From Tricholomella constricta (taxonomy: Eukaryota; Basidiomycota; Agaricomycetes; Agaricales; Lyophyllaceae): 64,000 nt of DNA. The stretch lies in the NCBI GenBank assembly GCA_013368375.1, contig JAACJP010000002.1:434001-498000 (forward strand). Direction: 5' to 3'. Within the stretch, counting starts at the first letter, position 1. Each line of letters opens with the position of its first letter. Positions 32,404 to 43,500 of the stretch are shown here, piece by piece. The notes under the pieces are model-generated. The model searched no databases. It was not told the DNA's origin and worked only from the letters and a program-made list of their open reading frames with translations. A program made the translations under genes and the position numbers.

Positions 32404-32572
32404 ATATTAAGACTAAGGGTTACAATCAATCGAGGTATGTCCTTAAGGGTTACTTAAGCCTTAACAACGAATTGCTGCAGTGGGCGGCTACCAGCCACAT
32501 ATGTACATGAACATTAGTAAATTGTACAACTTCAAAATAATATTCTTCGCGCTCGCACCCCAAACTTTCATA

Positions 32573-35297
32573 ATGCCCCCTTCAAAGAGTCCGATTTGGC
32601 TTTACTTTATACGTGGTGAGAAACAGAACACATCACATGCTCGAGCACATTGCCGTGGATGTATTGAGGCCCACCGTCCACATGATGATATTTTGGAACT
32701 TGACGAGGATGGAAATCCAAAACTGGCATCAGAGTCCTGGGTTGTCGAAGGCATGTACCACATACCTGATGTCATGAGCATTATTTTGATATAGTCTTCA
32801 GCGTGCAAAGCAAATGTTGGTGGTGTGCTCGGCATCAAAGACTCGATGATGGCACACATACTGGGAAAGGGTGGCCATAACCCTTGCCCAAATGTGTCTT
32901 CCGAGGTGAGAAAAGCAGTGAAGGCACTGAAGAAGGGGAAGGAAAAGAGGGAGCGGGAAGATTCTGAGGACGAATTGACTCACGGTGATGTGACAAAGCC
33001 AGCAAAGAAAAGACTGCTCACAAAGGTCGAAAATTCCATGAAACAACCACAGCTCAAGGTTTTTCGTGGCCTATCAGTCCCGTTCTCACCAGAGCAAGAG
33101 GAGATTGTCCGCAAGCAATTCCTCTGTGCAACACTATCTGCCAATCTACCTTTCCGATGGGTCGAGGATCCCGAAATCATCATCCTCTTCCTTCTCTTCC
33201 GATCTGCAGCAGGCGATGTCATTCCATCACGCCAGCAGATATCTGGGAAGCTTCTCGATGATGCCGATTTGGTGGTTACAAAGCAGTTGAAAAGTTTGCT
33301 GAATGGTCAGTATGGAGTTTTGGCAGCGGATGGATGGAAAGACGACTCAAGAAATGCGATAAATGGTGTGAATGTGTCTGTTGGTGGGAAGGTAAGTCTG
33401 CTCCTGCCTATAACGGTGCATGAAATCTCACCACACGCGCATCAAGACATATTTGATTGATCTAATCTTGGCGACGGCTCACAAGAAGGATGGCGCTTCA
33501 ATGTGCAGAGCATTTGAGGAGATGATAGACAAAGCAGAGAGCAAATATGGTGTTCGTGTGGTAGCCTTTTGCTGTGATAACGATGGTGGAAGCCAGCGAG
33601 GACGAAAGGATCTTGTCTTGAAATGACCATATTTGTTTGGCCCACCGTGTTGCGCACATCAGGTGAGTGACCTTGCGTTCGCTCCATGCTGAAGCTTGAA
33701 CAAAATCTAGTTTCAACTCATTCTCGGGGATTATTTTGAGGAGAACAAGGAAGCTGCTGAGACGGCTGAAGAAGCCACTGGCCTTATCGGATGGGTGCTT
33801 TCTCATGGAAGAGTTCGAACTGTGTTTGATGAAAGTCAGGCAGCAATCTCAATTCCGGCAGGGAAGGTTCTTGCATTCTTTGTTGCAAACATGACGCGCT
33901 GGACAACACACTTCCTCGCTTTCGATCACTTACATGATTTGAAGGAGTCTATGCGGTGCGCAGTAATCCAACGACGGATGGATATTATTTCAGCTCAAGT
34001 TGGTGCAGAAAAAAATCGACAAAGAAGGCAAAAGCTTGAGGACGATGCTAACTACCATTGCGAGCTCATTGATGATGGAGGGTTTTGGTGTCGCCTAAAG
34101 TCTATCGTTGACGACCTCGAGCCCATTTGCTTTGGTCTGAACATGAATCAGGCTGATGCAATGCACCCTGATCAGGCACTGTTGACATTTGCAGGAATTT
34201 TTTTGTATTTCCAGAGGCACTCGAAACGTGTCGTTGCGGATAGGATGATGAAGAGGATCGAGAAGCGGTGGAAAGCGCTCGATCAACCAATGTTTGTCCT
34301 TACTCTAGTCCTAAACCCCTTCGAAGGTGTTTCTCACTTCGGTGATAAAGCAGGAATCAGTCCGTTCATGTTGAATACAATTCTCTTACAAGTAAGTCAA
34401 TTCATGTCCAAGCTTCATAATATTGACGGCTACACTGATAAGACATATCACCGCGTGCATTCTCGCCCTCCGAAGGTACCTCGATCCGAAAATGAAGAAC
34501 TCGAATACCTCGCTAGGCAGCGGCAGAAGGAGAGAGAGGTGTCGGAATCATTTTTGGCATATTTGAGCGGGAAGGGAGAGTTCGAGGACTGGGAAAAGAA
34601 CAAAGTACTGTTTGAACGTGTCCATGTAAGTATCAATTTCGCAGAAAATCACTGCTGAGCTCACCAGAACCAGGGAAGTGACCCTCTCTCCATGTGGAAA
34701 GCATTTCTCAAGACACCATTGGTCTCCGAACTTGCCGACTTCGCCATACTACTCCTCAGCATGTCTGTGAACCAAGCGGGTTTGGAGCGGAACTTCTCCG
34801 ACCTCAGGATTAAGAAAACATGCCTACGAAATCGTCTGAAACTATCGAGGCTCGAGAAGATGGCAAAAGTAAGAAATTGACAAAAGACTCACCAGCGCTA
34901 CCAGATGCTTATGATGTATACAGGTTGGTGCTGATATTCAAGCTGCTCATCAAGAAGTCGGATTCATTGCAGACCGCGTGAAACGTCAAAACCACGATCA
35001 AAGAAAAGTGGCCGAGCTTCTTGCAGTACCCCGGTATGCCGACTTGCTGGAGGAGGATGACAATAGCAGTGAGGATAATGAGCCGGCAGAGCGACGCAGA
35101 TCAGGACTTATCAAATCACGGGAGGCTTGGCAAGGAGAGATGGCGAAATGGATTCAAGATGAGCAAGCGCAAAGCGATGATGATGACGACGAGGTGGCCA
35201 ATGCTGCATATGGCAAGAAGCGCTCAAAATGGTTACCACGGTCACTTAACATGCTGTTCGCGGGCCGGAAGGAAACAGACATTGACCAACAGATGAG
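32573..35297 (+). pseudogene. hAT 1 transposase with a nonsense codon
   Basis: ATG at 32573 begins MPPSKSPIWLYFIRGEKQN and a BED-type finger (HARAHCRGCIEAH). Further exons carry NPCPNVSSEVRKAVKALKKG, the first catalytic block ADGWKDDSRNAINGVNVSV, VVAFCCDNDGGSQRGRKDL, then TGA at 33624-33626 where a tryptophan is expected before PYLFGPPCCAH. The frame continues after an intron with FQLILGDYFEENK and VANMTRWTTHFLAFDHL, and the C-terminal hATC dimerisation block LLLSMSVNQAGLERNFSDLR. The last exon is acidic and runs into hAT 2 at 35298. Its first intron (32751-32801) can only be spliced in phase with a GC-AG boundary. Gene structure is otherwise complete, so inactivation looks recent. Confidence 0.85.
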
Positions 35298-38200
35298 CAG
35301 TGTTGTCTTGACCCTCTTGACCGGGTCAAAGTTATTGACCGGTCAATGGAGTCTGACCTTTTTGACCGGGTCAGTCGATAAAGGTCAATGGGTCAAAGTC
35401 ACGCCATTTCAATTTTTTGATAAGATCTAATCTGTACTAGCGGGCAGACTAACGCATGCGAGATGGGCTAGCATTTATTGTATGATAGGAGAGGTTTAAA
35501 CAAATTTTATACTATACTTAAGGTAGACTGTCAGTAAGAGAACTGTGGTCCGTCACACATGCCTCCGAAATCCCCACTGTGGGCCTTTTTTCACTCAAAC
35601 AAGTCAAAGTACAAGTCTAATGAATCACATCTTAATGCTTGGTGCAAGGCTTGTGTTGCAGCGCGTGTTCGCCGTCTCGAAGCAGAATCATTCGAAGATG
35701 AACTGCCTCCCACACAAACACAGCAGTTTGACGAGGGTGCGCCGGGACATGCTTCGAAATGAATTTCACGGCACTAATGTGTTGTGGTCAGCATTGAAAC
35801 AGATCGAGCCGATTTGCGGGAAGATCAAGAAACTAGAAGCTCACCTCCGGATGTGCGAACTGCTCTCTGTTGAGGGACGGGCTGCCGTTTCGTGCCTCCT
35901 CGAGAAAGAGAATGTACCTCCTACGCCAACTCCGGTGCCGTCCCATTTTCTACAGACCATCCTGTCCTCTAGCCAACAAACACCTACTATGCCGCTATCC
36001 CGGGCCGGAGGTCGACCACTTAAACGTGCACACACAAGCCTTGATGACCTGCAGACACCAGGCACGCAGGACGAGTTCGAAGTTGATGTGTGCAACGTGT
36101 TCGTGGCTTGCGGAATAGCGTGGAATGCCGCGAATAACCCCACGATGCATGCATTCACGAAGAAATGGGTGCATCCAGATGTTTTGATGCCGGATCGACA
36201 GGTTTTATCTGGGCGGGTCCTTGATGGAGAAGTCGAAAAGATTGAGGGAGCGGTGAGGGATGTCATGATGGGGAAGTTTGTGACTGGGCAGTGTGATGGA
36301 TGGAAGAATGTGGCGAAAACCCCGGTGATAACTACAGTGATGACTGCTGGGAACGAGGTGAGCACCCCATCAGATCTGACGAGCACAACACTTACCGTGA
36401 TCCAGCCCTACCTCATTCGGACACATGACATGACTGGGGAACCAAAAACAGGCGACCGACTCCTCCAACTCGTACTAGACGACATTGAATACATGGTCGA
36501 GAAATTCGGTGTCCATGTTATCGCGTGGTGTACGGACGATGGTCCTGATGGGAAGAAGATGAGAAGGCTCTTGCGTCGCCACTTTCCGTGGATCATGGTT
36601 CTTGTCTGTTGGGCTCATCAGATCAATCTCATCGTCGGGGATTTCCTTACCTTGAAGTATGATCTTCTCATTGTCATTGCGCAATGTTTAGAAGTGATCA
36701 AGTGGTTCAATAACCATGGAGCCGCGCTCGCTCTTCTCGATCAGGAAATGAAGATCACATACGAGGGAAAATCCTGGGTGCTGGTCCTTCCTGTGATCAC
36801 TCGCTGGACGGCCCATTACCTCTCGACAACGCGTCTCCTCAAAGTCAAGAATGCGGTTACATCATGTGTGCATCGGCATGAGGAGAAACTTATTGTTGCT
36901 GGAGAGAGGACACAGGAGGTGCAAGATAGAGCCCAAGAGATCATCGCGATCGTGAGGGATGTCGGATTTTGGCGATCGCTCGCAAAGTGAGTGTTCTTCT
37001 TGATTAGGCATCGAAACACTCATAAACTCACCATACTATCAGGGTTCAAGCGATCCTGGAACCGCTCGCAATCGCTGCAAATATCACACAGGCATCTCAC
37101 ACTCGTCTCGACCATGTCCTGTTAACTCTTGGCAACTTATACCGGATCTATTCCACCTCCACCATCGATGCCGATATCGCTTACCAAATCCAGAACAGTC
37201 TCGAGAAGCAGTGGGAGAAAGCTGACCAGGATATCTTTATCCTTTCTGTCTTTTTCAATCCCTACATCCGATCCCGCATTTTCCAACCGGCAGTGCTGTC
37301 GGAATCAAAGCTTTACAACATCGTGGAATCAGTCTTCAAGAGGTTCTACGGTCGCAATGGAGATGTCGCCTTGCTGCAGGCTTTTCATGATTATGTTCGG
37401 GAGCGAGGAGACTTTTCATGGCAGGAGATGAACCTGGAGCGCATGAAGGAATTGTTTGAACAAGAGGTGCATAATCTATCGTCGATTTTCCATCATTCCG
37501 TTCCTCATCGACTTGCCAGGAATCACCCTTAGATGTCGCCTATATTTGGAGCTTTATCGACTCACAGCCACCAAATGATCCTCCTGCTGGACGCAATGCA
37601 CTTGTCAAACTCGCGATTCACATTCTCACACCGGTTGCTAATTCAGCAGGCTGTGAACGATCATTCAGCTTGTTTGGCGCTGTTCACACGAAATATCGCA
37701 ATAAGCTCAAGGCCAAACAGGTGCACAAGATCGGAGTTGTCAAGATGGACATCCATCGAAACAATGTTGCTGAAGGGCTGGTGACAGACCGCCGAAAGCG
37801 CAAATTCGGCCAGATGGAGTCGGATTCCACGGGCGACTCAAGTCCTTCTGTTGACCCGACCAACTTTCTCGCACTCGGTACCTCCCTCATCCGCGAAGCG
37901 GCCGCCGACAATGAAGAACCCGACCTTCCTCCCCTCCTAGTTCCAGATCCACCTCCACATCAACCATCTGGCTCCACTGCACCTCGTAGTGGCAGTCCTC
38001 GAAAAATCTCGCTCAAAGAGCTCTTCAATTACGAGTCAGCAGCAGCAGCTCTTGACAGCGGGACTGGTCTGGATTTCTATTGGAAAGGAGGAATCAGGAT
38101 CATCAACGAAGAGTTCCAGCAATGTGACGAAGATGCCGCTGAGGACCCCTCAGTCCCTGCGGCAGTCTGACACTCCTTTTCCGCTTTCACTTATTTTTCA

Positions 38201-38497
38201 CCATAGCGTTACTGTGATGGATCACATTTTTTATAGTATCGTAGTTTCCCTATAATGTTGATACTGTTCTCCAATATTTCGCTGAAGTGTTGTGACATCA
38301 CATGAGCTCCGAGAGTAGCTCCGAGAGTAGAGAGCTAACTCTCTACTCTCCGAACGGAGACGGATAACTTGTTCCCGGTGTAGCCGGTATCTCACGGGGG
38401 GGTCATTGACCCAGGTCAGTCAATGAAGGGGTCTGACCCTCGATTTTTTGACCTCTATCGATTGACCGGGGTCAGACCCGGGTCATTGACAACACTG
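35298..38497 (+). mobile_element. hAT transposon 2, inserted in hAT 1
   Basis: The left end is CAGTGTTGTCTTGACCC and the right end, read inward from 38497, is CAGTGTTGTCAATGACCC. Both subterminal regions (about 100-130 bases) are packed with TTGACC/GGTCAA and GACCCGG motifs, likely transposase-binding sites. Length 3,200 bp. The flanking octamers (CAGATGAG left, GCCTTATT right) do not match, so there is no target duplication; a flanking deletion or recombination between related elements is likely. It carries an apparently intact transposase. Confidence 0.82.
35559..38170 (+). CDS. hAT 2 transposase, apparently intact
   Basis: Five or six exons. Exon 1 (ATG 35559) reads MPPKSPLWAFFHSNKSKYKS and a BED-type finger with WCKACV. 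After a GTGCGC...GTCAG intron: ALKQIEPICGKIKKLEAHLR. The catalytic core has GQCDGWKNVAKTPVITTVM, then after a likely 63-base in-frame intron PYLIRTHDMTGEPKTGDR, VHVIAWCTDDGPDGKKMRR and LVCWAHQINLIVGDF; VITRWTAHYLSTTRLLK; and, after further introns, IWSFIDSQPPNDPPAGRN and the hATC block ILTPVANSAGCERSFSLFG. It ends VPAAV at 38170. The intron before the hATC block uses acceptor GCCAG, not the nearer TTAG, to hold frame. No stop or shift was found, so the element could be autonomous. Confidence 0.85.
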
Positions 38498-38601
38498 GCC
38501 TTATTAACCCCTTAGAATCAAGTCTTAGTTAAGGGATGTAATTAACGGATAAGGCTTAATAAAAAAGCCAGACGTTAATAACCCCTTAGGATACAACACT
38601 G

Positions 38602-38653
38602 AACGTGCGAGCCCCTCGGGCGGGGTCGAGGAAGCAAACGTGCACGGCAGTGA
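38602..38653 (+). pseudogene. PHD-like zinc-finger gene, 3' tail
   Basis: After the right-hand octamer of hAT 1, the interrupted codon resumes as GAG and reads EPLGRGRGSKRARQ followed by TGA at 38651-38653. The tail is basic and could be a nuclear localisation signal. Its in-frame join with WVCPAC before 26011 confirms both the gene model and the exact hAT 1 boundaries. Confidence 0.6.
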
Positions 38654-38876
38654 TGTCATACTTACCATATATGGGTTAGCCCCTGATTACCTAGTCAGTT
38701 AGTTGGGCTGCCTTCGTCTAAAAAAATTGTTCGACCCTAGGTTTATTTTTCGTTTCTCGGAGCACCCTTGGCACAACGTGTTTTGGAAAAAAGAAAAAAA
38801 AAAAAAAACTAAGGTGTTGGTAGTCTAACCCTGAAATATACAGAAAAAGTTTGCTGGGTGATTGCAATAGTCCAAG
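38654..38876. other. Spacer with poly-A tract
   Basis: About 220 bases between the zinc-finger tail and the HNH gene, with an A-rich run of about 20 bases around 38790-38808. Nothing else seen. Confidence 0.4.
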
Positions 38877-40417
38877 TTAACAAACTAATGTCTCAAGCCT
38901 ACGCATCAACACATCATCAGATACAAATGGACCACCAAAGTAGACAGGGACTTGGAATCCATCATGATCTTCGTCGTCGAGAAATTGGTCAAAAATTTTG
39001 GAGGCTCCAGAAGCGTAAGACACTCGACTGACTGCCAGGTGAAGGTTGCAGATCCTTGGGTCGGGGAGCGGGACTCGATCACCACCACTGCCCAACCCAA
39101 AACTGATTTCATCACCATCTTTTAGCTGAGTAAAGGCTGACACCCGGTTGGGTCGAACAATTCGATAATAGTATTTCCACTATGTGATATGTGAATTCAA
39201 GGTCGCAACCGAAACCGAAAAAACCCACCCGACCACCCGAAGAAATCGCTTCAATTCCCCAGGCCAGGTACTTATCCATCAACTCATGGGCATTACTCTC
39301 GAGATTTAGCGCGTTACTTGGATGGTTTATATTATCCTGTATAAATTGTGCGTTCAAAACAGAACCTGTAAACATTTCAATTGCGGCAAGTGTTTGTGTC
39401 TAGACAAATGTGAACAGTGGAAATGCATCATCGAAGGTTTGAAAATTACTTTTGAGTTGACAGAGAATGGGATGATATGAGCACATCGGGGGGGCACAAA
39501 ATTCGGAGGAAAGAAGCATGCGAAGGTGAGCAGGCAGTAGTCGCCATCACGGAGCACGACCTACAACAGACCTCAGGCTAATATCTGGTCAGTCAACTGG
39601 TTGAAACTTGCCAGATCCTTTAAAGCTGATTGACTATTCCTGTTAGCTTCTTTTAACAATTCTTCAATCTCGTCAATGCGTCTACAATTGGGAGTTGGAT
39701 GGATGCTATCTTGAGGTGTCTTTTTTTCACCGGGGTTTCGGACTTAGGGGTAGTAGAATGTCAACGACAAGCTACCTTCGGGTAAAAGGCCTGCTTACAT
39801 GGGATCACCAGATGAGACAAGTAGTGACTGCCGAGCTGCGTGATGTTTGAGAGGTCGCCAGGGGACTCCTGGAGTTTTTGATGAACTATATCTGCCCATT
39901 CATCTGGGGCCGTGGTGCAAATCCCTTGATACGCTTCCTCAGCTTAAAACGCGTCGACCAAGATTAGCTCAGATCGAAGGTAAATTCAACGAAGTAACGG
40001 ACCTAATGTTTCTACGAGTGGGTTTCCACACTTTCCGAGCTCTGCTAGGAACTCTTTAGCCATGGTTTCTGCTGATGGTGCGTGGCTGACCAGAGCTTTC
40101 AGTAAGCTATGCGCAGGTACGTTGAATGTCGACGACTCTGTGCCGGCACGTTTGGCGAATCCTAGAGGCGGCTGTTTAGCGGAAGTGTCCTCTTCGTCCA
40201 TTAGTTTGAAGAGCGCCAAAGGATAAGTCGCGACTTGGGACACCATGGTCTGGTCAAAGCATGGTGGAATTCCCGGCTCGCGGAAGGTTTTTCCTGATGA
40301 ATTGAGACTTGTTCCAGATTGGTGGAATCCATCCGTCCGAGGAGTCGGAAGAAGTCGGCCGAGAGGTGATAGGGTCAGGTGCTTTTCGGTTTTGCCAGGT
40401 TCCAAGTCAATCGTCAC
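38877..40417 (-). CDS. HNH-nuclease-domain protein
   Basis: A fungal protein with an HNH-type nuclease module, role unknown. The N-terminal exon reads LSPLGRLLPTPRTDGFHQSG, TFREPGIPPCFDQTMVSQVA and TYPLALFKLMDEED. A later exon gives VVLRDGDYCLLT and CAHIIPFSVNSK (first H), then NALNLESNAHELMDKYLAWG (N and second H). The C-terminus has FTQLKDGDEISFGLGSG, DPRICNLHLAVSRV and ends RLETLVC at 38877. The coding frame is open upstream to about 40480 but has no ATG there; the first in-frame ATG (40246) would drop conserved sequence, so an upstream exon or a truncated start is likely. It points away from GLT1. Confidence 0.7.
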
Positions 40418-40529
40418 TTTGCGGCGTTTAGTTTCAAAGCGCCACAGCGTGCTCCGTTCCGACTTTTGTCTTGAATACTTCCTTTATTGTCATCCAGTAA
40501 CATCTTCACTTCACTTCACTTCATAGCCC

Positions 40530-43500
40530 ATGGCCGACTGTTTGCCGCAAGTGTCCGAGTTCGCGTCTGCGGATAATATCAAAGGCTTCAACGCGGTACA
40601 ACGCGATCCAGCATCCTGGGCTGGATCCCTACCCGCGAATCAGGGCTTGTACCTCAACGAGAACGAGAGAGATTCTTGTGGTGTTGGCTTCATATGCCAT
40701 ATCAAGGGCATAGCTAATCACAAGATTGTGTCTGACGCTCGACAGCTCCTATGCGCCATGACACACAGAGGCGCCACTGGCGCCGACAGCCGTGACGGCG
40801 ACGGTGCGGGCGTCATGACGGCGATACCCCATCAATTCTTCACGCGGGAAGCTGAGAGAGACATTGGGTGCATCCTTCCCGATCCGGGAGAGTATGCTGT
40901 CGGCAATGCTTTCTTCAAGGCCAACGACCCTGTTCAGCTACAGAGCTACCAGACAGTTTTCACCAAGCTCGCCATTGACCTGGGACTACGTGTTCTCGGT
41001 TGGCGTGAAGTTCCCACCGATGGAACTATCCTAGGTCCTGCCGCCAGGAGTAAAGAACCCGCCATTCTGCAACCCTTCGTTGTTCTTCAAGCACATTATG
41101 GCGATGGAAGCATGAGCCAGGGCGGCGCCTTCGATGCCAAGTACTTCGAACGCCAGCTTTATGTTCTTCGCAAGCACGCAACCCACAGCATGTTTGTCGT
41201 TCTGTTCCTATAGTTGATTTAGCAAAAGTTAACATATTGGATTGTCATCTTCTCGTGAAGCACGCTTGCCAAAGGATTCTATGTCTGTTCATTATCGCCC
41301 AGGAATATAGTATACAAGGGCCAATTATCCCCGCCCCAAGTCTACAATTACTATCACGACCTCAACCATGTTCTGTATCAATCACACTTCACCTTGGTAC
41401 ATTCTCGCTTTTCAACGAACACCTTCCCCAGTTGGGATAGGGCACAACCCTTTAGACTTGCTGCGCACAACGGTTCGTTAAACCTCTCTTTCTGTAGACT
41501 TGGATCTCATCTAAAGATATTAGGTGAAATCAATACCGTTCGTGGTAACAAGAATTGGATGCGTGCCCGCGAAGGTGTCCTCTCGTCGCAGCATTTCGGC
41601 GATCAACTTGACCTTCTTTACCCCATCATTGAGACCGGCGGCTCTGATTCTGCTGCTTTTGATAATGTTCTGGAGCTTCTGGTCGTCAATGGCGTCGTCA
41701 CGCTGCCAGAAGCTGTGATGATGCTCATCCCCGAGGCGTGGCAAGGCAACGAAAACATGGAGCCGCAGAAGAAAGCTTTCTACAATTGGGCCGCTTGCGT
41801 ACAGGAGCCCTGGGATGGACCAGCCCTCTTTACCTTCACCGACGGCCGCTACTGTGGTGCAAATCTCGACAGAAATGGTCTTCGTCCCTGCCGTTTCATC
41901 GTAACGAATGAGGACATCATTGTTTGCGCGTCTGAAGTCGGGGCTTTGTACATTGCGCCAGAGAAAGTGGTGCAGAAGGGCCGCTTGAAGCCTGGCCGCA
42001 TGCTTCTGGTGGATACGCTCGAAGGCAGGATCGTCGATGATAAGGAGTTGAAGCGGGATACTGCGGCGAAGCAAAACTTTGCTTCATGGGTCGAGGCGCA
42101 TCTTCTTCATGTTCCCAACATCGTTAAGCGCGTCAAGGGTAGCAATATTCGTCTCGAACCGGTCCTTGATGACACCTCTATCAATGATGACCCCAAGCTC
42201 CTCGCCTTTGGATTTACCATCGAGCAGCTAAACCTCCTCATGCTTCCCATGGTTTTAGACGGAAAAGAGGCGCTCGGGTCAATGGGCAACGATGCCCCAT
42301 TGGCTGCAATGGCAGTCCAACCACGTATCATCTACGATTATTTCCGCCAGCTTTTCGCGCAGGTAACGAACCCTCCCATCGATCCCATTCGTGAGAGCAT
42401 TGTCATGTCCTTGGAAGCGTACGTTGGTCCTGAGGGCAATTTGTTGGAAATGAAACCTGAACAATGCCATCGTATTCTCTTGCCATCTCCCCTCATATCC
42501 ATTGAAGAGACGAACGCCATGAAGAATCTCAAGACTGCATATACCGGCTGGCCATCCCGAACGATCGATATCACGTTCCCGAAGAAGGAGGGACTTCCAG
42601 GGTATCAGCTTGCGCTCGAACGAGTTTGCAGCGAAGCTGCCCAAGCCATCGACGATGGCATTAAAGTTATCATCCTCAGCGACCGCGCTGGTAGTGCCTC
42701 TCGTGTGCCGCTATCTGCTCTCATTGCCTGCGGTGGTGTCCATCATCATCTGACGTTGCACAAGAAGCGCGCAAAAGTCGCCCTGATGGTTGAAACAGCC
42801 GAAGCGCGCGAAGTTCACCACCTTTGTGTCCTCGTTGGCTATGGTGCGGATGCGGTATGCCCCTGGCTCGTCATGGAAACGATCCACAAGCTGGGCCGAG
42901 ACGGACTGTAAGAAGCCTACTGCGTTTGATATCACCAGTGCGAGCTAACTTTTTATATAGCATTAAGAACGGGAAAAGTGTCAGTCAGCTCATGGATAAT
43001 TATCGCCACTCCGTCGACAATGGAATCCTTAAGGTCATGTCCAAGATGGGTATATCGACTCTCCAATCCTATAAGGGCGCCCAAATCTTTGAAATCCTTG
43101 GTTTGCATAGCGAAGTGGTGGAGCGCTGCTTTATTGGGACTGCCAGCCGTGTTCAGGGCGCAACTTTCGATCTCCTAGCAATGGACGCTTACGAGTTACA
43201 TGAGCGTGGATGGCCTAGCCGTGAGACTCTTCTGCCGCCAGGAATGCCTGAATCTGGAGAGTATCATTGGCGTGATGGCGGTGAAGCCCACATCAATGAC
43301 CCGTCAGGCATAGCTCACCTCCAGGATGCCGTCAGGGAGCGTAACCAAGCAGCCTATGATGCCTACTCACGCAATGCGAATGAGCAAATCCAAAACATCC
43401 AGCTTCGTGGACTTCTAGATTTCCACTATGAATCCGGAACCCCCATTCCGATTGAACAGGTCGAACCATGGAACGAAATCGTCCGACGTTTTGTAACAGG

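Larger units (their letters stand above)
26011..38601 (+). mobile_element. hAT transposon 1 (interrupted by a gypsy element and by hAT 2)
   Basis: The left end at 26011 begins CAGTGTTGTACCTAAGG and the right end, read inward from 38601, begins CAGTGTTGTATCCTAAGG. Flanking octamers AGCGTGCG (26003-26010) and AACGTGCG (38602-38609) form an 8 bp target duplication with one mismatch, as expected for hAT. The split host frame on both sides joins cleanly after removing element plus one octamer. Subtracting the two nested elements leaves about 3.05 kb, a usual autonomous hAT size. Its transposase lies at 32573-35297 and contains a nonsense codon. Confidence 0.88.

Noticed and set aside
38785..38812. 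Poly-A run as the 3' end of a LINE or retrocopy
   Set aside because: No upstream retroposon sequence or target duplication around it; it is a simple A tract between the zinc-finger tail and the HNH gene.
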